Part shown: positions 51,836-61,539 of the stretch, piece after piece | Numbering within the stretch: the stretch's first letter is position 1 | Layout of the letters: the number at the start of each line of letters is the position of its first letter | Origin: Sphingomonas citri | GTDB lineage: Bacteria; Pseudomonadota; Alphaproteobacteria; Sphingomonadales; Sphingomonadaceae | Length of the DNA: 64,000 nt | Assembly: GCF_019429485.1 (NCBI RefSeq) | Contig: NZ_JAHXZN010000001.1 | Location: 682,001-746,000 of the forward strand | Direction of reading: 5' to 3' | The notes under the pieces: model-generated | What the model was told of the DNA's origin: nothing | Database searches by the model: none | Seen by the model: the letters and a program-made list of their open reading frames with translations, nothing else | Made by a program: the position numbers and the translations under genes

Positions 51836-52963
51836 ATGCCGCTCTACCTCAATGACGAACAGACGATGCTGCGCGATACCGTCAAGGAGTTCGTCGCCGA
51901 GCACGCCCCCGTCTCCCACCTCCGCCACCTGCGCGACTCGAACGACCCCGCCGGCTTCTCGCGCGAGCTGTGGAAGCAGTTCGCCGAGATGGGCTTCACC
52001 GGCATCCTGATCGGCGAGGACCAGGGCGGGCTCGGGCTCGGCCATGTCGAGGCCGGCGTGGTGCTCGAGGAGATCGGGCGCAACCTCTCGCCCTCGCCCT
52101 TCCTCACCACGGCGGTCGCGGCGGTGGAGGCGCTGCGCGGCAGCGCGCAGGCGGCACGCTGGTATCCCGGCATCCTCGCGGGCGAGACGGTTGCCGCACT
52201 CGCTATCGACGAGGGCGCCAAGCACCGCGACCGTGTCGCGCTCCGCGCCGAGCGCGCCGGCAACGGCTTCCGCCTCTCCGGCGCCAAGCAGTTCGTCACG
52301 CACGGCCATGTCGCCGACGTGCTGATCGTCGCCGCGCGCACCGCCGGCGGCGACGACGACGTCGAGGGGATCACCTTGTTCGCGGTGCCGCTCGACGTCG
52401 CCGGGCTGACTGTCACGCCCGAGCGACTCGCCGACTCGAGCGTCGCCGCGCGGCTGACGCTGGAGGACGTGACGGTCGATGCCGACGCGGCGCTGGGCGA
52501 GGTCGACGGCGGCCGCACGGTGCTCGATCGAGTGCTGCGCGCCGGGCGCACCGGCGCGGCGGCCGAGCTGGTCGGCGTCGGCGCCGGCGCGATGGACATG
52601 ACGATCGGCTATCTCAAGCAGCGCAAGCAGTTCGGCGTGCCGATCGGCAGTTTCCAGGCGCTGCAGCACCGCGCCGCGCATCTCTACAGCGAGATGGAAG
52701 TGGCGCGCGCCGCGGTGCTCAAGGCGCAGCAGCTGCTCGACGCGGGCAGCGACGCCGCCGACGAGGCGGTCTCGGTCGCCAAGGCGATGACCGGGCTGGC
52801 GACGACGCTGTCGGTGCAGGAGAGCGTGCAGATGCACGGCGGGATCGGCATGACCGACGAATATGACGTCGGCTTCTACATGAAGCGCGCGCGCGTGCTC
52901 GCCGAGATGTTCGGCGACACGCACTACCACGCCGACCGGCTCGCACGCGCGGCGGGCTATTGA
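51836..52963 (+). CDS. acyl-CoA dehydrogenase family protein without the usual catalytic Glu motif
   Basis: A 375-residue acyl-CoA dehydrogenase fold protein. It has EQTMLRDTVKEFVAEHAP, GGLGLGHVEAGVVLEEIGRNLSP and the later RKQFGVPIGSFQALQHRAAHLYSEMEVARA, and ends YDVGFYMKRARVLAEMFGDTHYHADRLARAAGY without the usual x-E-G-T-S-x-I-Q segment. In several heteromeric enzymes for steroid or bile acid side chains, only one subunit carries the base; this protein and the one at 50549 may be such a pair. The start follows a repeat directly. It could be enzymatically inactive on its own. Confidence 0.9.
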   Translation: MPLYLNDEQTMLRDTVKEFVAEHAPVSHLRHLRDSNDPAGFSRELWKQFAEMGFTGILIGEDQGGLGLGHVEAGVVLEEIGRNLSPSPFLTTAVAAVEALRGSAQAARWYPGILAGETVAALAIDEGAKHRDRVALRAERAGNGFRLSGAKQFVTHGHVADVLIVAARTAGGDDDVEGITLFAVPLDVAGLTVTPERLADSSVAARLTLEDVTVDADAALGEVDGGRTVLDRVLRAGRTGAAAELVGVGAGAMDMTIGYLKQRKQFGVPIGSFQALQHRAAHLYSEMEVARAAVLKAQQLLDAGSDAADEAVSVAKAMTGLATTLSVQESVQMHGGIGMTDEYDVGFYMKRARVLAEMFGDTHYHADRLARAAGY

Positions 52964-52971
52964 GGCGCGCG

Positions 52972-53841
52972 ATGGCGGAGACGACGCCCGCCGCGCTCGT
53001 CGCCGACCTCGTCGATCTGCTCGACGTGGTCGCGGTCGACGTCGACCTGTTCCGCGGGCGCCGCTCGACCGGCGGGGTCGGGCGCGTCTTCGGCGGACAG
53101 GTGGTGGCGCAGGCGCTCCAGGCGGCGCAGCGCACCGTCGACGGCCGCGCAGCGCACTCGCTCCACGCCTATTTCATGCGGCCGGGGTCGGAGGCCGCGC
53201 CGATCGACTATCGCGTCGCACGCGACTTCGACGGTGCCAGCTTCGCCACCCGGCGGGTGGTGGCGTGGCAGGACGAGCGGCCGATCCTGACGCTCACCGC
53301 CTCGTTCCAGCGCGACGAGGCCGGCTTGCACCACCAGTCGCCGATGCCCGACGTACCCGCGCCCGAGACGCTGCGGAGCGAGCGCGCGTGGCGGATGGAG
53401 CAGCGCGAGACGATTCCGGAGCGCTGGCGCGAGCCGCTGCTGCGCGAGCGCCCGATCGAGTTTCGCCCGGTCGCGCCGCGCCGCTGGACCGATCCCGCGC
53501 CGCGCGAGCCGGTGCAGCACAGCTGGTTCCGCACAGTGGCGCCGCTCGGCGACGACGCGGCGGTGCATCGCGCGATCCTGGCCTATGCCAGTGACACCGC
53601 GCTGCTCAGCACCTCGATGCTGCCGCACGGCGTGAGCTGGACGACGCCGGGGATGCAGACCGCGAGCCTCGACCATACATTGTGGCTGCACGCGCCGGCG
53701 CGCGCGGACGAGTGGCTGTTGTACGCGGCGGACAGTCCCTGGTCGGGCGGCGGCCGCGGTCTCAATCGCGGCACGATCTATGCGCGCGACGGGCGATTGG
53801 TCGCGAGCGTGGCGCAGGAGGGCTTGATCCGGCGGCGGTAG
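52972..53841 (+). CDS. tesB: acyl-CoA thioesterase II
   Basis: A 289-residue double hot-dog thioesterase. The family pattern GRVFGGQVVAQALQAAQRTV (N-terminal helix of the first hot dog) and SLHAYFMRPG are clear; the Asp of the catalytic triad (ASFAT and the later SLDHTLWLHAP region) is in the second half. It releases free fatty acid from acyl-CoA and can relieve CoA depletion during beta-oxidation. The start at ATG 52972 lies eight bases after the stop of the preceding gene, so the two are in one operon. Confidence 0.92.
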   Translation: MAETTPAALVADLVDLLDVVAVDVDLFRGRRSTGGVGRVFGGQVVAQALQAAQRTVDGRAAHSLHAYFMRPGSEAAPIDYRVARDFDGASFATRRVVAWQDERPILTLTASFQRDEAGLHHQSPMPDVPAPETLRSERAWRMEQRETIPERWREPLLRERPIEFRPVAPRRWTDPAPREPVQHSWFRTVAPLGDDAAVHRAILAYASDTALLSTSMLPHGVSWTTPGMQTASLDHTLWLHAPARADEWLLYAADSPWSGGGRGLNRGTIYARDGRLVASVAQEGLIRRR

Positions 53842-53879
53842 CCGATCAGCTATAAGCCGCTCAACATCGTCACGGTGCG

Positions 53880-54545
53880 CTACGCCGCGATCATCTGCCG
53901 CGCACGCAGCGTCGCCGCCTGGGTGTCGCCGGCCAGTTTCTTCACCTCGGCCGCGACCACCGCGAAACCGCGCCCGGCGTCGCCCGCGCGCGCCGCCTCG
54001 ATCGAGGCGTTGAGCGCGAGCAGGTTGGTCTGCGCCGCGATGCCCGCGATCGCGTCGACCACACCGGCGAGCTGCTCGACCAACGTCTCCATCTTGCCAC
54101 GATCGACCTCGGCCTGGCCGCGGTAGCGCTGGCTCTCGCGCAGCCGTAGCTCGACCTCGTCGGCGAGGTTGACCTCGGCGGTCACGTCGCTGGCGAACTT
54201 GACGATCCGCTCGACCGCGCCGTTCTCGCCCGTGATGGGAGTATAGACCGCGCGCAACCACACGGCGCTGCCGTCACGCGCGACGCGCTCGAAGAGGCCG
54301 CTCTGGTGCTTGCCCTCGGCCAGCGCGCGCCACAGCGCGGCATAGTCCGCCGAGGCGGCGAAGGCGGCGGGGCACAAGGTGCGATGGTGCCGCCCCTCCA
54401 CCTCGCGCGCGGCATAGCCCATCGCCTTGAGGAATCGCTCGTTCACCCAGGTGATCGTGCCATCGGGCGTGAACTCGATCACCAGCTGCGATCGCTTGAT
54501 CGCGTCCCACAACGGTCCCTCGCGCACGCGTACTTCCTCAATCAC
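53880..54545 (-). CDS. miniature soluble PAS-MCP signalling protein
   Basis: A 221-residue protein that fuses one PAS domain (residues ~12-125; [30 protein letters not shown] is the typical PAS core) to a short coiled coil and only the tip of a chemoreceptor signalling hairpin (residues ~167-208, with [37 protein letters not shown]). There is no membrane helix, HAMP domain or full methylation helix pair. The tip residues that bind CheA and CheW are intact. It may sense a ligand (possibly through a heme or flavin) in the cytoplasm and act on a chemotaxis-like array, or act as a regulator unrelated to motility. No che genes are in the window. Confidence 0.85.
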   Translation of the reverse strand: MIEEVRVREGPLWDAIKRSQLVIEFTPDGTITWVNERFLKAMGYAAREVEGRHHRTLCPAAFAASADYAALWRALAEGKHQSGLFERVARDGSAVWLRAVYTPITGENGAVERIVKFASDVTAEVNLADEVELRLRESQRYRGQAEVDRGKMETLVEQLAGVVDAIAGIAAQTNLLALNASIEAARAGDAGRGFAVVAAEVKKLAGDTQAATLRARQMIAA

Positions 54546-54596
54546 CTGAGAAATTACGTTAAATGCGCAGGCTTAACGAGATGATACCGGCGCGCC

Positions 54597-55667
54597 TCAG
54601 ACCGGTTCGTGGATCGGACAACCGTTCGCTCGCGCGCGGAAGTCGGCCGAATGACGATAGGTGTCGCGGCGCGCGCGGTTGATGTTGCCCAGCGGCTGGT
54701 GCGCGGCGAGCCCGGTCCACACGCTGAAGCGCAGCTGTTCGTTGACCTGCTCGACCCGTGCCGGGTCCCAGCTGTCCTGCGCCCGCGTGCGGATCACGCC
54801 CACGCGGTGAAAGGGCGCCTCCTCCTCGTCCCACTCCACCGTGGGATCCTCTATCGACTGCTGATTCTCGTCGCGCGCGAGCTGGACGCGGAACTCCCAC
54901 TCGCCCTCGATGTCGCGCAAGCCCTCCTGCACGGCGCGCCGGATCGCGTCGCGCTCGCCGTCGGTGTCGATGATATCGCCCTTGCGCGCGCGAAGCCCCG
55001 GCGCAGTCGGCCGAAGGCTGAACTTGGCGACATGATCGCCGTAGCGGAACGGCGTCACGCTGTAATAGGTCTCGCCGACGGGATCGACGTTGGGCGCGCC
55101 GCCGAGCGAGTTGATCGCCGGGCTCTCGAGGCCGACCGAGCCGATCACGCTCCGCACTCCGCGCAGCACCGCGGACAACGCCTTCTTCCCCCCTTCGATC
55201 GCGTCGGTGGTCGGCGCGAGCAGCTTGAGGCTGCCGAGGAATTTGTCCGCGTCCCTGGCCTGGAACACCTTGCCGTTGACCATGACGAAGTCCTGCGTGC
55301 GGCCCTCGGCACCGGGCAGGCGCTCGCCGTCTACGTCGAACACCTTGATCGCCAGCCCGCGCGGCAGGGAGATGGCATCGTCGAGAATATCACCCGGGTT
55401 GGTCGAGAGCCGCATCATGACTCGATGCTCCCCCGGCGTGGCGAACAGGCCCTGCGCCAACTCGGGCGGCAGGTCGGCATCGATCGTCAGCACACCCTCG
55501 AGCACGCCGTGCGCCTTGGCGTGAACGGCGCGAACGGCATGGCCGTAATCCTCGTGCGTCGTCTCCAGGATCCGGTCGAAGGTCGCGTTGAGCTGCGCGA
55601 CCGTCTCTGCCTCGTCGGGCTTGACCTGCTCGAGGTCGGGGCGATAACGGATCGGGGCAGCGTACAT
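54597..55667 (-). CDS. catalase-related heme protein (SrpA-like)
   Basis: A 356-residue protein of the small heme catalase-like superfamily. Fold segments such as KAHGVLEGVLTID, FATPGEHRVMMRLSTNPGDILDD and ARGLAIKVFDVDGERL-like GLAIKVFDVDGERLPG are recognisable, as are the QDFVMVNGKVF and later SVTPFRYGDHVAKFSLRP. The proximal tyrosine region of full catalases (RxxxxY) is not clearly seen; DTYRHSADFR near the end is different. These relatives lack the full tetrameric catalase length and have peroxidase or lipid-peroxide roles. It stands alone. Confidence 0.8.
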   Translation of the reverse strand: MYAAPIRYRPDLEQVKPDEAETVAQLNATFDRILETTHEDYGHAVRAVHAKAHGVLEGVLTIDADLPPELAQGLFATPGEHRVMMRLSTNPGDILDDAISLPRGLAIKVFDVDGERLPGAEGRTQDFVMVNGKVFQARDADKFLGSLKLLAPTTDAIEGGKKALSAVLRGVRSVIGSVGLESPAINSLGGAPNVDPVGETYYSVTPFRYGDHVAKFSLRPTAPGLRARKGDIIDTDGERDAIRRAVQEGLRDIEGEWEFRVQLARDENQQSIEDPTVEWDEEEAPFHRVGVIRTRAQDSWDPARVEQVNEQLRFSVWTGLAAHQPLGNINRARRDTYRHSADFRARANGCPIHEPV

Positions 55668-55735
55668 CGTCGGCTCTCCTGGACGGGTTCTTCCACCAAC
55701 CCAGGTTAGCCTCGCCCGTTCCACCGCCGGCTATG

Positions 55736-57772
55736 TCACTGCGTCGCTCGCCCGGTCCAGCGGTTCATCCAGCCGATCACCTCGCGATACCATTGGCGCG
55801 AATCCTTGGGCTTGAGCACCCAATGGTTCTCGGCCGGAAACACGAGCAGACGCGACGGGATGTCGCGGCGTTGCAGCGCCGTGAACGCCGCCAGCCCCTG
55901 CGTGTAGGGGATGCGGAAGTCCTTCTCGCCGGTGATCACCAGCTGCGGCGTCTTCCAGCGATCGACGTAGTTGACCGGGTTCCACTTCTCGAACGCTTGC
56001 GGGTCCTCGAAATAGGCCTTGCCGCCATGTTCCCACTCGTCGAACCACAGCTCCTCGGTCTCGTACGCCATGGCGCGCGCGTCGAAGACGCCATCGTGCT
56101 GGACGATGCACTTGAAGCGATCGGGCCAGCGCCCCTCGATCCAGTTCATCATATAGCCGCCGTAGCTCGCGCCGAGCGCGCAGGCGTTGCCGCCGTCCAT
56201 CCAGTCGAACCGGGCGGTAGCGGCGGCGAGGCCCTTCTGCAGGTCCTCGAGCGGCCAGCCGCCCCAGTTGTCGCGGATCGCGTCGGTGAACGCCTGGCCG
56301 TAACCGGTCGAGCCGTGGAAATCGACCGCCACCAGCGCATAGCCCGCACCGGCGAACACCGCCGGGTTCCAGCGATACGACCAGCTGTTGTTGCTCGATC
56401 CCTGCGGCCCGCCGTGGACCATATAGGCGATCGGCAGCTTGCCGGTGCTGCCCGCCGGCCGCACCGCATAGCCCCAGACGGTGTCGTCGTTGGCACCCTT
56501 GAAGCTGAACCGCTCGACCGCCGGCATGTCGATGCCCGCGAGCCTGGCGGCGTTGACGCTGGTGAGCCGCTGCGGCGCGCGACCCGGCGCCACGCGGTAG
56601 AAGTCGTCGGGCGCGGTGAGGCTGTTCATCACCACCACCGCTCCGCGCGCGCCGACCGCCACGGCGGCGACATTGCCCTGCTCGGTCAGCCGCGTGACCT
56701 GCCCGCTGCGCGCGTCGACGCGCCACAATGGGTTCTCCTGCGTGTCCTCGGCGGTGACGTAGAGCGAGCGCGAGTCGGGCGCCCAGCGCAGCGACCCGAC
56801 CGAGCGGTCCCAGCGCTCGGTCAGCGAGGTCGATCGCCCGGTCGCAAGGTCGCGCAGCGTGAGCACGTAGCGATCGGCCTCGTAGCCGGGGCGGCGCATC
56901 GCCAGATAGGCGAGCGTGCGGCCATCGGGCGAGACGCTCGGCTGGGTATCGGTGGCGCGGTTCGCGGCGGTCAGGTTGGTCGGCGCGGCGCTGGCGTCGG
57001 CCGGCACCTGGAAGACGTCGAGGTTGGTCGACAGCGGCTCGATCCGACCCGCCTCGCGCAGCGCGAAAAAGAGCGTGCGCCCGTCCGGGCTCCAGCTCAC
57101 TTCCTCCCCGCCGCCGAACGGTTTGGACGGTGTGTCGCCGACCAGCCCGCCCATCACCGAGCGCCCGTTGCCGCGCGCGCCCTGCGCGGTGAGCGGGATC
57201 ACGAAGAGCTGCGAGCGGGTGCCGTCCGCCCAAGTATCCCAGTGGCGCACGAACAGCTGGTCATAGGTGCGGCCCGCACCGGCATCGGCGCGCTTCTTCA
57301 CCATCGGCAGTTCGAGCGTGGGCGCACCTGGGTTGCGGTCGGCCCAGACCACGAGCTTGTCACCGGTGGGCGCGACCCTGAAGCCGCCGAAGCCGCCCTT
57401 GAAGTCGGTGAGCCGGCGCGGCGTACCGCCAGTCACGGGCACCGCCCAGATCGCGTCGTCGGCGCTGAAATAGACGGTGGTGCCGACGATCTGCGGATCG
57501 TTCTCGTCGAGCTTGGGGTCGGCGGCGAGCTTCTCGGGGGCGGCGCCGGCGCGGGTCAGATCGAGCCGCCACAGGTCGTAGCGGCCACGGTCGGCGTCGA
57601 GGTCGGTCTCGCGCTGCGCCCACACCAGCCAGTGGCCGTCGTCGGACATCGCTGGCGCGCCGACACGGCTGAGCATCGTGACGTCGTCGATGGTGAGCTG
57701 GCGCGCGGTGGCGGGAGTGGCGAGCGCGGCGGCGGCGAGCGCGAGCAGACTCGCGACGGAGGTGCGGTTCAT
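55736..57772 (-). CDS. S9 family (prolyl oligopeptidase-like) dipeptidyl peptidase
   Basis: A 678-residue exported serine peptidase. A signal peptide (MNRTSVASLLALAAAALATPATA) leads to a beta-propeller (~residues 40-420, with repeated SPDGRTL motifs) and a C-terminal alpha/beta hydrolase. The catalytic triad is visible: Ser536 in GASYGGYM, Asp618 in EKDFR and His650 in ENHW. It likely cuts short peptides, possibly with a preference for Pro or Ala at P1, in the periplasm. It lies convergent to, and well separated from, its neighbours. Confidence 0.93.
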   Translation of the reverse strand: MNRTSVASLLALAAAALATPATARQLTIDDVTMLSRVGAPAMSDDGHWLVWAQRETDLDADRGRYDLWRLDLTRAGAAPEKLAADPKLDENDPQIVGTTVYFSADDAIWAVPVTGGTPRRLTDFKGGFGGFRVAPTGDKLVVWADRNPGAPTLELPMVKKRADAGAGRTYDQLFVRHWDTWADGTRSQLFVIPLTAQGARGNGRSVMGGLVGDTPSKPFGGGEEVSWSPDGRTLFFALREAGRIEPLSTNLDVFQVPADASAAPTNLTAANRATDTQPSVSPDGRTLAYLAMRRPGYEADRYVLTLRDLATGRSTSLTERWDRSVGSLRWAPDSRSLYVTAEDTQENPLWRVDARSGQVTRLTEQGNVAAVAVGARGAVVVMNSLTAPDDFYRVAPGRAPQRLTSVNAARLAGIDMPAVERFSFKGANDDTVWGYAVRPAGSTGKLPIAYMVHGGPQGSSNNSWSYRWNPAVFAGAGYALVAVDFHGSTGYGQAFTDAIRDNWGGWPLEDLQKGLAAATARFDWMDGGNACALGASYGGYMMNWIEGRWPDRFKCIVQHDGVFDARAMAYETEELWFDEWEHGGKAYFEDPQAFEKWNPVNYVDRWKTPQLVITGEKDFRIPYTQGLAAFTALQRRDIPSRLLVFPAENHWVLKPKDSRQWYREVIGWMNRWTGRATQ

Positions 57773-57869
57773 CGCGCGACGATACAGCAGAAGGTGACGG
57801 CTGAGACAATCCGCGCGGTGGCGCGCGGCGGTGGGGCGGATCGAGCGGCTCGCCCCCGAATCACCGCGC

Positions 57870-57949
57870 CGTCCTCCTGCGCACGCAGGGGCCCGGATGC
57901 GGCAGGCGACACGCTCGCAACCCTGGCCTCCTGCGTTCGCCGGAAGCCA
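57870..57949. repeat. 80-bp hairpin repeat, family B copy 3
   Basis: It starts cgtcctcctgcgcacgcagg and ends cgttcgccggaagcca. Alignment by eye with copy 2 gives the same length of 80 bases with scattered substitutions. It lies nine bases from the alaS stop codon, between alaS and the S9 peptidase gene, where it may help terminate transcription. Confidence 0.8.
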
Positions 57950-57958
57950 GCTGCCCCG

Positions 57959-60637
57959 TCACGCCGCCGCGGTTGCCCCTTCCAGTGCCGCGCGAACCGC
58001 CGCGAGTGCCTCGGCCGCCCGTGACCCTTCGGGCCCGCCTCCCTGCGCCATGTCGGGCCGACCGCCGCCGCCCTGTCCGCCCAGCGCGGCGACCGCCCGG
58101 CGCAGCAATTCGACCGCGTTGAAGCGCGCCACCAGATCCTCGGTCACCCCGACCGCGACCGAGGCGCGCCCGTCGTTGACCGCGATCACCGCCGCCACGC
58201 CCGAGCCGATGCGCTGCTTGGCCTCGTCGACCGCACCGCGCAGGCCTTTGGCATCGAAACCGTCGAGCACCTGGCCGACGAAGGCGACGTCGCCGACCTG
58301 CTCCGGCCCCGCCGGCGCGCCGCCGGCACCGCCGCCGAGCGCGAGCGCCTTCTTCGCCTCGGCCAGCTCGCGCTCGAGTCGGCGCCGGTCGTCGAGCAGC
58401 GCGCTCACGCGCGCGGGCACCTCGTCGGGCGTGGTGCGAAGCGACGTCGCCACCGCGCGCAGCGTCTCGTCGCGCGCGCTCAGGTAAGCGCGCGCCGCCT
58501 CACCGGTCAGCGCCTCGACCCGACGCACGCCGCTGGACACCGCGCTCTCGCCGACGATCTTGAACAGGCCGATGTCGCCGAGCGCGCCGACGTGCGTGCC
58601 GCCGCACAATTCGATCGAATAGGTCGCGCCGTCGGCCTCGCGGCCCATCGACACGACGCGGACTTCGTCGCCATATTTCTCGCCGAACAGCGCCATGGCA
58701 CCCATCGCGATCGCATCGTCCGGGGTCATCAGCCGCGTCTCGACCGCGCCGTTGCCGCGGATCTGCGCGTTGACCGCTGCCTCGGCCTCGGCGAGCTCGG
58801 CGGGCGACATCGGGCTGGGGTGCGAGACGTCGAAGCGCAGCCGCTCGGGAGCGACCAGCGAGCCCTTCTGCGCCACGTGAGTGCCGAGCCGCTGGCGCAG
58901 TGCCTCGTGCAACAGGTGCGTGGCGGAGTGGTTGGCGCGGATCGCGCCGCGGCGTGCATGGTCGACCGTCAGCCGCACCGCGTCGCCGACCGCCAGCTCG
59001 CCCGCGTCGAGCGTAGCGTGATGCACCCACAGCTTGCCGAGCTGCTTCGACGTGTCGGTGACCCGCGCGGCGGCGCCCGCGTCGGTGGCGAGCGTGCCCG
59101 CGTCGCCGACCTGGCCGCCGCTCTCGCCGTAGAAGGGCGTCTGGTTGACGATCACGTCGACCTGGTCGCCCGCCGCGGCGCGCTCCACCCGCGCGCCGTC
59201 CTTGACCAGCGCGAGCACCACGCCCTCGCCGCTCTCGCTGGCATAGCCGGTGAACTCGGTCGCGCCGAACTGGTCGGCAAGGTCGAACCACAATTCGTCC
59301 GAGGCCTTCGCGCCCGACCCCTTCCACGCCGCTCGAGCGGCGCGCTTCTGCTCGGCCATCGCCGCGTCGAAGCCGGCACGGTCGACGCGATAGCCCTGCG
59401 CGCGCAGCGCGTCCTCGGTGAGGTCGTAGGGGAAGCCGAACGTGTCGTAGAGCTTGAACGCGGTCTCGCCCGCCAGCGTGTCGCCCGGCTTCATCCCGCC
59501 GGTGGCATCGTCGAGCAGGCGCAGGCCCTTCTCCAGCGTCTGGCGGAAGCGGGTCTCCTCCTGCTGCAGCGTCGCCTCGATCAGCGGCTGCGCGCGCACC
59601 AACTCGGGGTAAGCGGCGCCCATCTCGGCGACGAGCGCGGGCACCAGCCGGTGCATCAGCGGCTCCTTGGCGCCGAGCAGGTGTGCGTGGCGCATGGCGC
59701 GGCGCATGATCCGGCGCAGCACATAGCCGCGGCCCTCATTGGCGGGCAGCACGCCATCGGCGACGAGGAAGCCGGAGCAGCGCAGGTGATCCGCGATGAC
59801 GCGATGGCTCGCCTGATTGTCGCCGGTAATGGCGGTGTGGGTCAGCGCGCCCGAGGCGGCGATCAGCGCCTTGAACGTGTCGGTGTCGTAATTGTCGTGG
59901 ACGCCCTGCATCACCGCCGCGACGCGCTCCAGCCCCATGCCGGTGTCGATCGACGGGCGCGGCAGGTCGCCGACGATCGCGTCGGCCTCCTGCACGAACT
60001 GCATGAAGACGAGGTTCCAGATCTCGACGAAGCGGTCGCCGTCCTCGTCCGGCGATCCCGGCGGGCCGCCCGGGATGTGCTCGCCATGGTCGTAGAAGAT
60101 CTCGGAGCACGGCCCGCACGGCCCGTCCGATCCCATCGCCCAGAAATTGTCCTTGGTGGGAATGCGGATGATGCGGTGATCGGGCAGGCCCGCGATCTTC
60201 TTCCACAGGTCGAACGCCTGGTCGTCGGTGTGGAAGACGGTGGCGGTGAGCTTGTCGGCCGGCAGCCCCCATTCCTTGGTCAGCAGCGTCCACGCGTGCG
60301 TGATCGCCTGCTCCTTGAAGTAATCGCCGAACGAGAAGTTGCCGAGCATCTCGAAGAAGGTGTGGTGCCGCGCGGTATAGCCGACATTGTCGAGATCATT
60401 GTGCTTGCCGCCGGCGCGGACGCATTTCTGCGCGCTGGTCGCGGTGGTGTACGGCCGCGTCTCCAGACCGGTGAAGACGTTCTTGAACGGCACCATGCCC
60501 GCGTTGACGAACATCAGCGTCGGGTCGTTCTGCGGCACCAGCGGCGCCGAGGGGACGATGCGATGTCCGCTGCCGCCGAAATAATCGAGGAACGAGCGAC
60601 GAAGGTCGTTGGTCGAGGTGGTGCTGGTCGAGCTCAT
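57959..60637 (-). CDS. alaS: alanyl-tRNA synthetase
   Basis: AlaS charges tRNA-Ala. The 892-residue protein starts at ATG 60637 ([21 protein letters not shown]). Class II motifs are seen: [41 protein letters not shown] and the tRNA-recognition Arg-rich helix. The editing domain has [16 protein letters not shown] and [13 protein letters not shown] (His and Cys zinc ligands), and the C-terminal DHHA1 domain ends the protein. The length is standard. It is divergent from a PEP-CTERM gene. Confidence 0.97.
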   Translation of the reverse strand: MSSTSTTSTNDLRRSFLDYFGGSGHRIVPSAPLVPQNDPTLMFVNAGMVPFKNVFTGLETRPYTTATSAQKCVRAGGKHNDLDNVGYTARHHTFFEMLGNFSFGDYFKEQAITHAWTLLTKEWGLPADKLTATVFHTDDQAFDLWKKIAGLPDHRIIRIPTKDNFWAMGSDGPCGPCSEIFYDHGEHIPGGPPGSPDEDGDRFVEIWNLVFMQFVQEADAIVGDLPRPSIDTGMGLERVAAVMQGVHDNYDTDTFKALIAASGALTHTAITGDNQASHRVIADHLRCSGFLVADGVLPANEGRGYVLRRIMRRAMRHAHLLGAKEPLMHRLVPALVAEMGAAYPELVRAQPLIEATLQQEETRFRQTLEKGLRLLDDATGGMKPGDTLAGETAFKLYDTFGFPYDLTEDALRAQGYRVDRAGFDAAMAEQKRAARAAWKGSGAKASDELWFDLADQFGATEFTGYASESGEGVVLALVKDGARVERAAAGDQVDVIVNQTPFYGESGGQVGDAGTLATDAGAAARVTDTSKQLGKLWVHHATLDAGELAVGDAVRLTVDHARRGAIRANHSATHLLHEALRQRLGTHVAQKGSLVAPERLRFDVSHPSPMSPAELAEAEAAVNAQIRGNGAVETRLMTPDDAIAMGAMALFGEKYGDEVRVVSMGREADGATYSIELCGGTHVGALGDIGLFKIVGESAVSSGVRRVEALTGEAARAYLSARDETLRAVATSLRTTPDEVPARVSALLDDRRRLERELAEAKKALALGGGAGGAPAGPEQVGDVAFVGQVLDGFDAKGLRGAVDEAKQRIGSGVAAVIAVNDGRASVAVGVTEDLVARFNAVELLRRAVAALGGQGGGGRPDMAQGGGPEGSRAAEALAAVRAALEGATAAA

Positions 60638-60682
60638 GGCGGGGTGACTTAATCGCCCCGGGCGGCGCTGCCTAGCCTCGGG

Positions 60683-60700
60683 CGTTGCAAAGCGGCAACG
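60683..60700. promoter_or_regulatory. palindrome in the alaS / PEP-CTERM divergent gap
   Basis: cgttgc and gcaacg are perfect six-base inverted repeats with a six-base spacer, 47 bases upstream of alaS and 98 bases upstream of the PEP-CTERM gene. It could be an operator for either gene. It is the only clear symmetry in the 160-base gap. Confidence 0.3.
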
Positions 60701-60797
60701 GTGCGGCCCCATCCCGCTATGGGACAGAAGGTGGGCCTTTGTGAATTTATGGTTAACGGCTAGATGGCCGCGCACAGGAGTAGGGGGATCTCACGAC

Positions 60798-61535
60798 ATG
60801 AAGGTACGGAAGTGGCTTCTCGCCGCGGCGGCCGGTGCTGCGCTCGCGCCGCTTGGCGCCTCGGCGGCGACCATCGTCGCGACGGATAGCGAGTCGATCC
60901 TGCTGGGCGTCCCGCGCTTCGACTCGACGTTGGGCACTCTGAACAAGGTGACCCTCGACGTCAGCGTGACGAAGTTCCGCTCGTGGCTGCTCCGGGCGCC
61001 TTCCGGCACGGGGTCGCCGGTAACGCTTGACTGGTCGGTCAACGGCACGTGGCAGCTGCTCGGCAATGGTCTCTCGGCGCCGCTGCTCATCCCGATCGTC
61101 GGTAGCGGCAACAGCACCGTCGCGCTCACGCCCGGGGCGGACGTCGATGTCGGCTTTTTCGAGGTGTCCGGCAGCGGCGCCGGGTCGGCGACGCTCGACA
61201 CCGGATATTTCATCGGCTCGCAGCGCGTCTACTTCAACGGCTTCGATCTCGGCTTCAACGCGCCGCCGGCGGGTGACACGACAATTACCGGCGTGCCGAC
61301 GGGCGGCGCGGTGACCCATCTGTCGCGCTCCTGCCAGCTCGGCTTCGGCGGCACGCCGATGCCCGCGGACGACGATTTCTGCGGCAGCGTGCGCTACACG
61401 CTCACCTACGACTACACGCCCTTCGGCGCCGCGGTGCCCGAGCCGGCGACCTGGGCGATGATGCTGCTCGGCTTCGGCCTCGCCGGGGCCGCGATCCGGC
61501 GCCGCCGCGCGGCCGGTGAGCCCGCCGCCGCCTGA
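60798..61535 (+). CDS. exported PEPxxWA-CTERM protein
   Basis: A 245-residue secreted protein: signal peptide (MKVRKWLLAAAAGAALAPLGASA), a beta-rich body with repeated Gly/Ser/Thr strands (TIVATDSESILLGVPRFDSTLGTLNKV, typical of the choice-of-anchor type beta-sandwich), a pair of Cys (RSCQLGFGG ... DDFCGSV) that may form a disulfide, and a C-terminal PEPATWAMMLLGFGLAGAAIRRRR sorting signal. The signal sequence matches the PEPxxWA-CTERM subclass common in sphingomonads. It is processed and probably surface displayed or released by an exosortase (not in the window). Confidence 0.88.
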   Translation: MKVRKWLLAAAAGAALAPLGASAATIVATDSESILLGVPRFDSTLGTLNKVTLDVSVTKFRSWLLRAPSGTGSPVTLDWSVNGTWQLLGNGLSAPLLIPIVGSGNSTVALTPGADVDVGFFEVSGSGAGSATLDTGYFIGSQRVYFNGFDLGFNAPPAGDTTITGVPTGGAVTHLSRSCQLGFGGTPMPADDDFCGSVRYTLTYDYTPFGAAVPEPATWAMMLLGFGLAGAAIRRRRAAGEPAAA

Positions 61536-61539
61536 CGCC

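Noticed and set aside
58592..60652. 686-codon frame on the plus strand opposite alaS
   Set aside because: Antisense to complete alaS and composed of Arg/Val/His/Leu runs typical of shadows.
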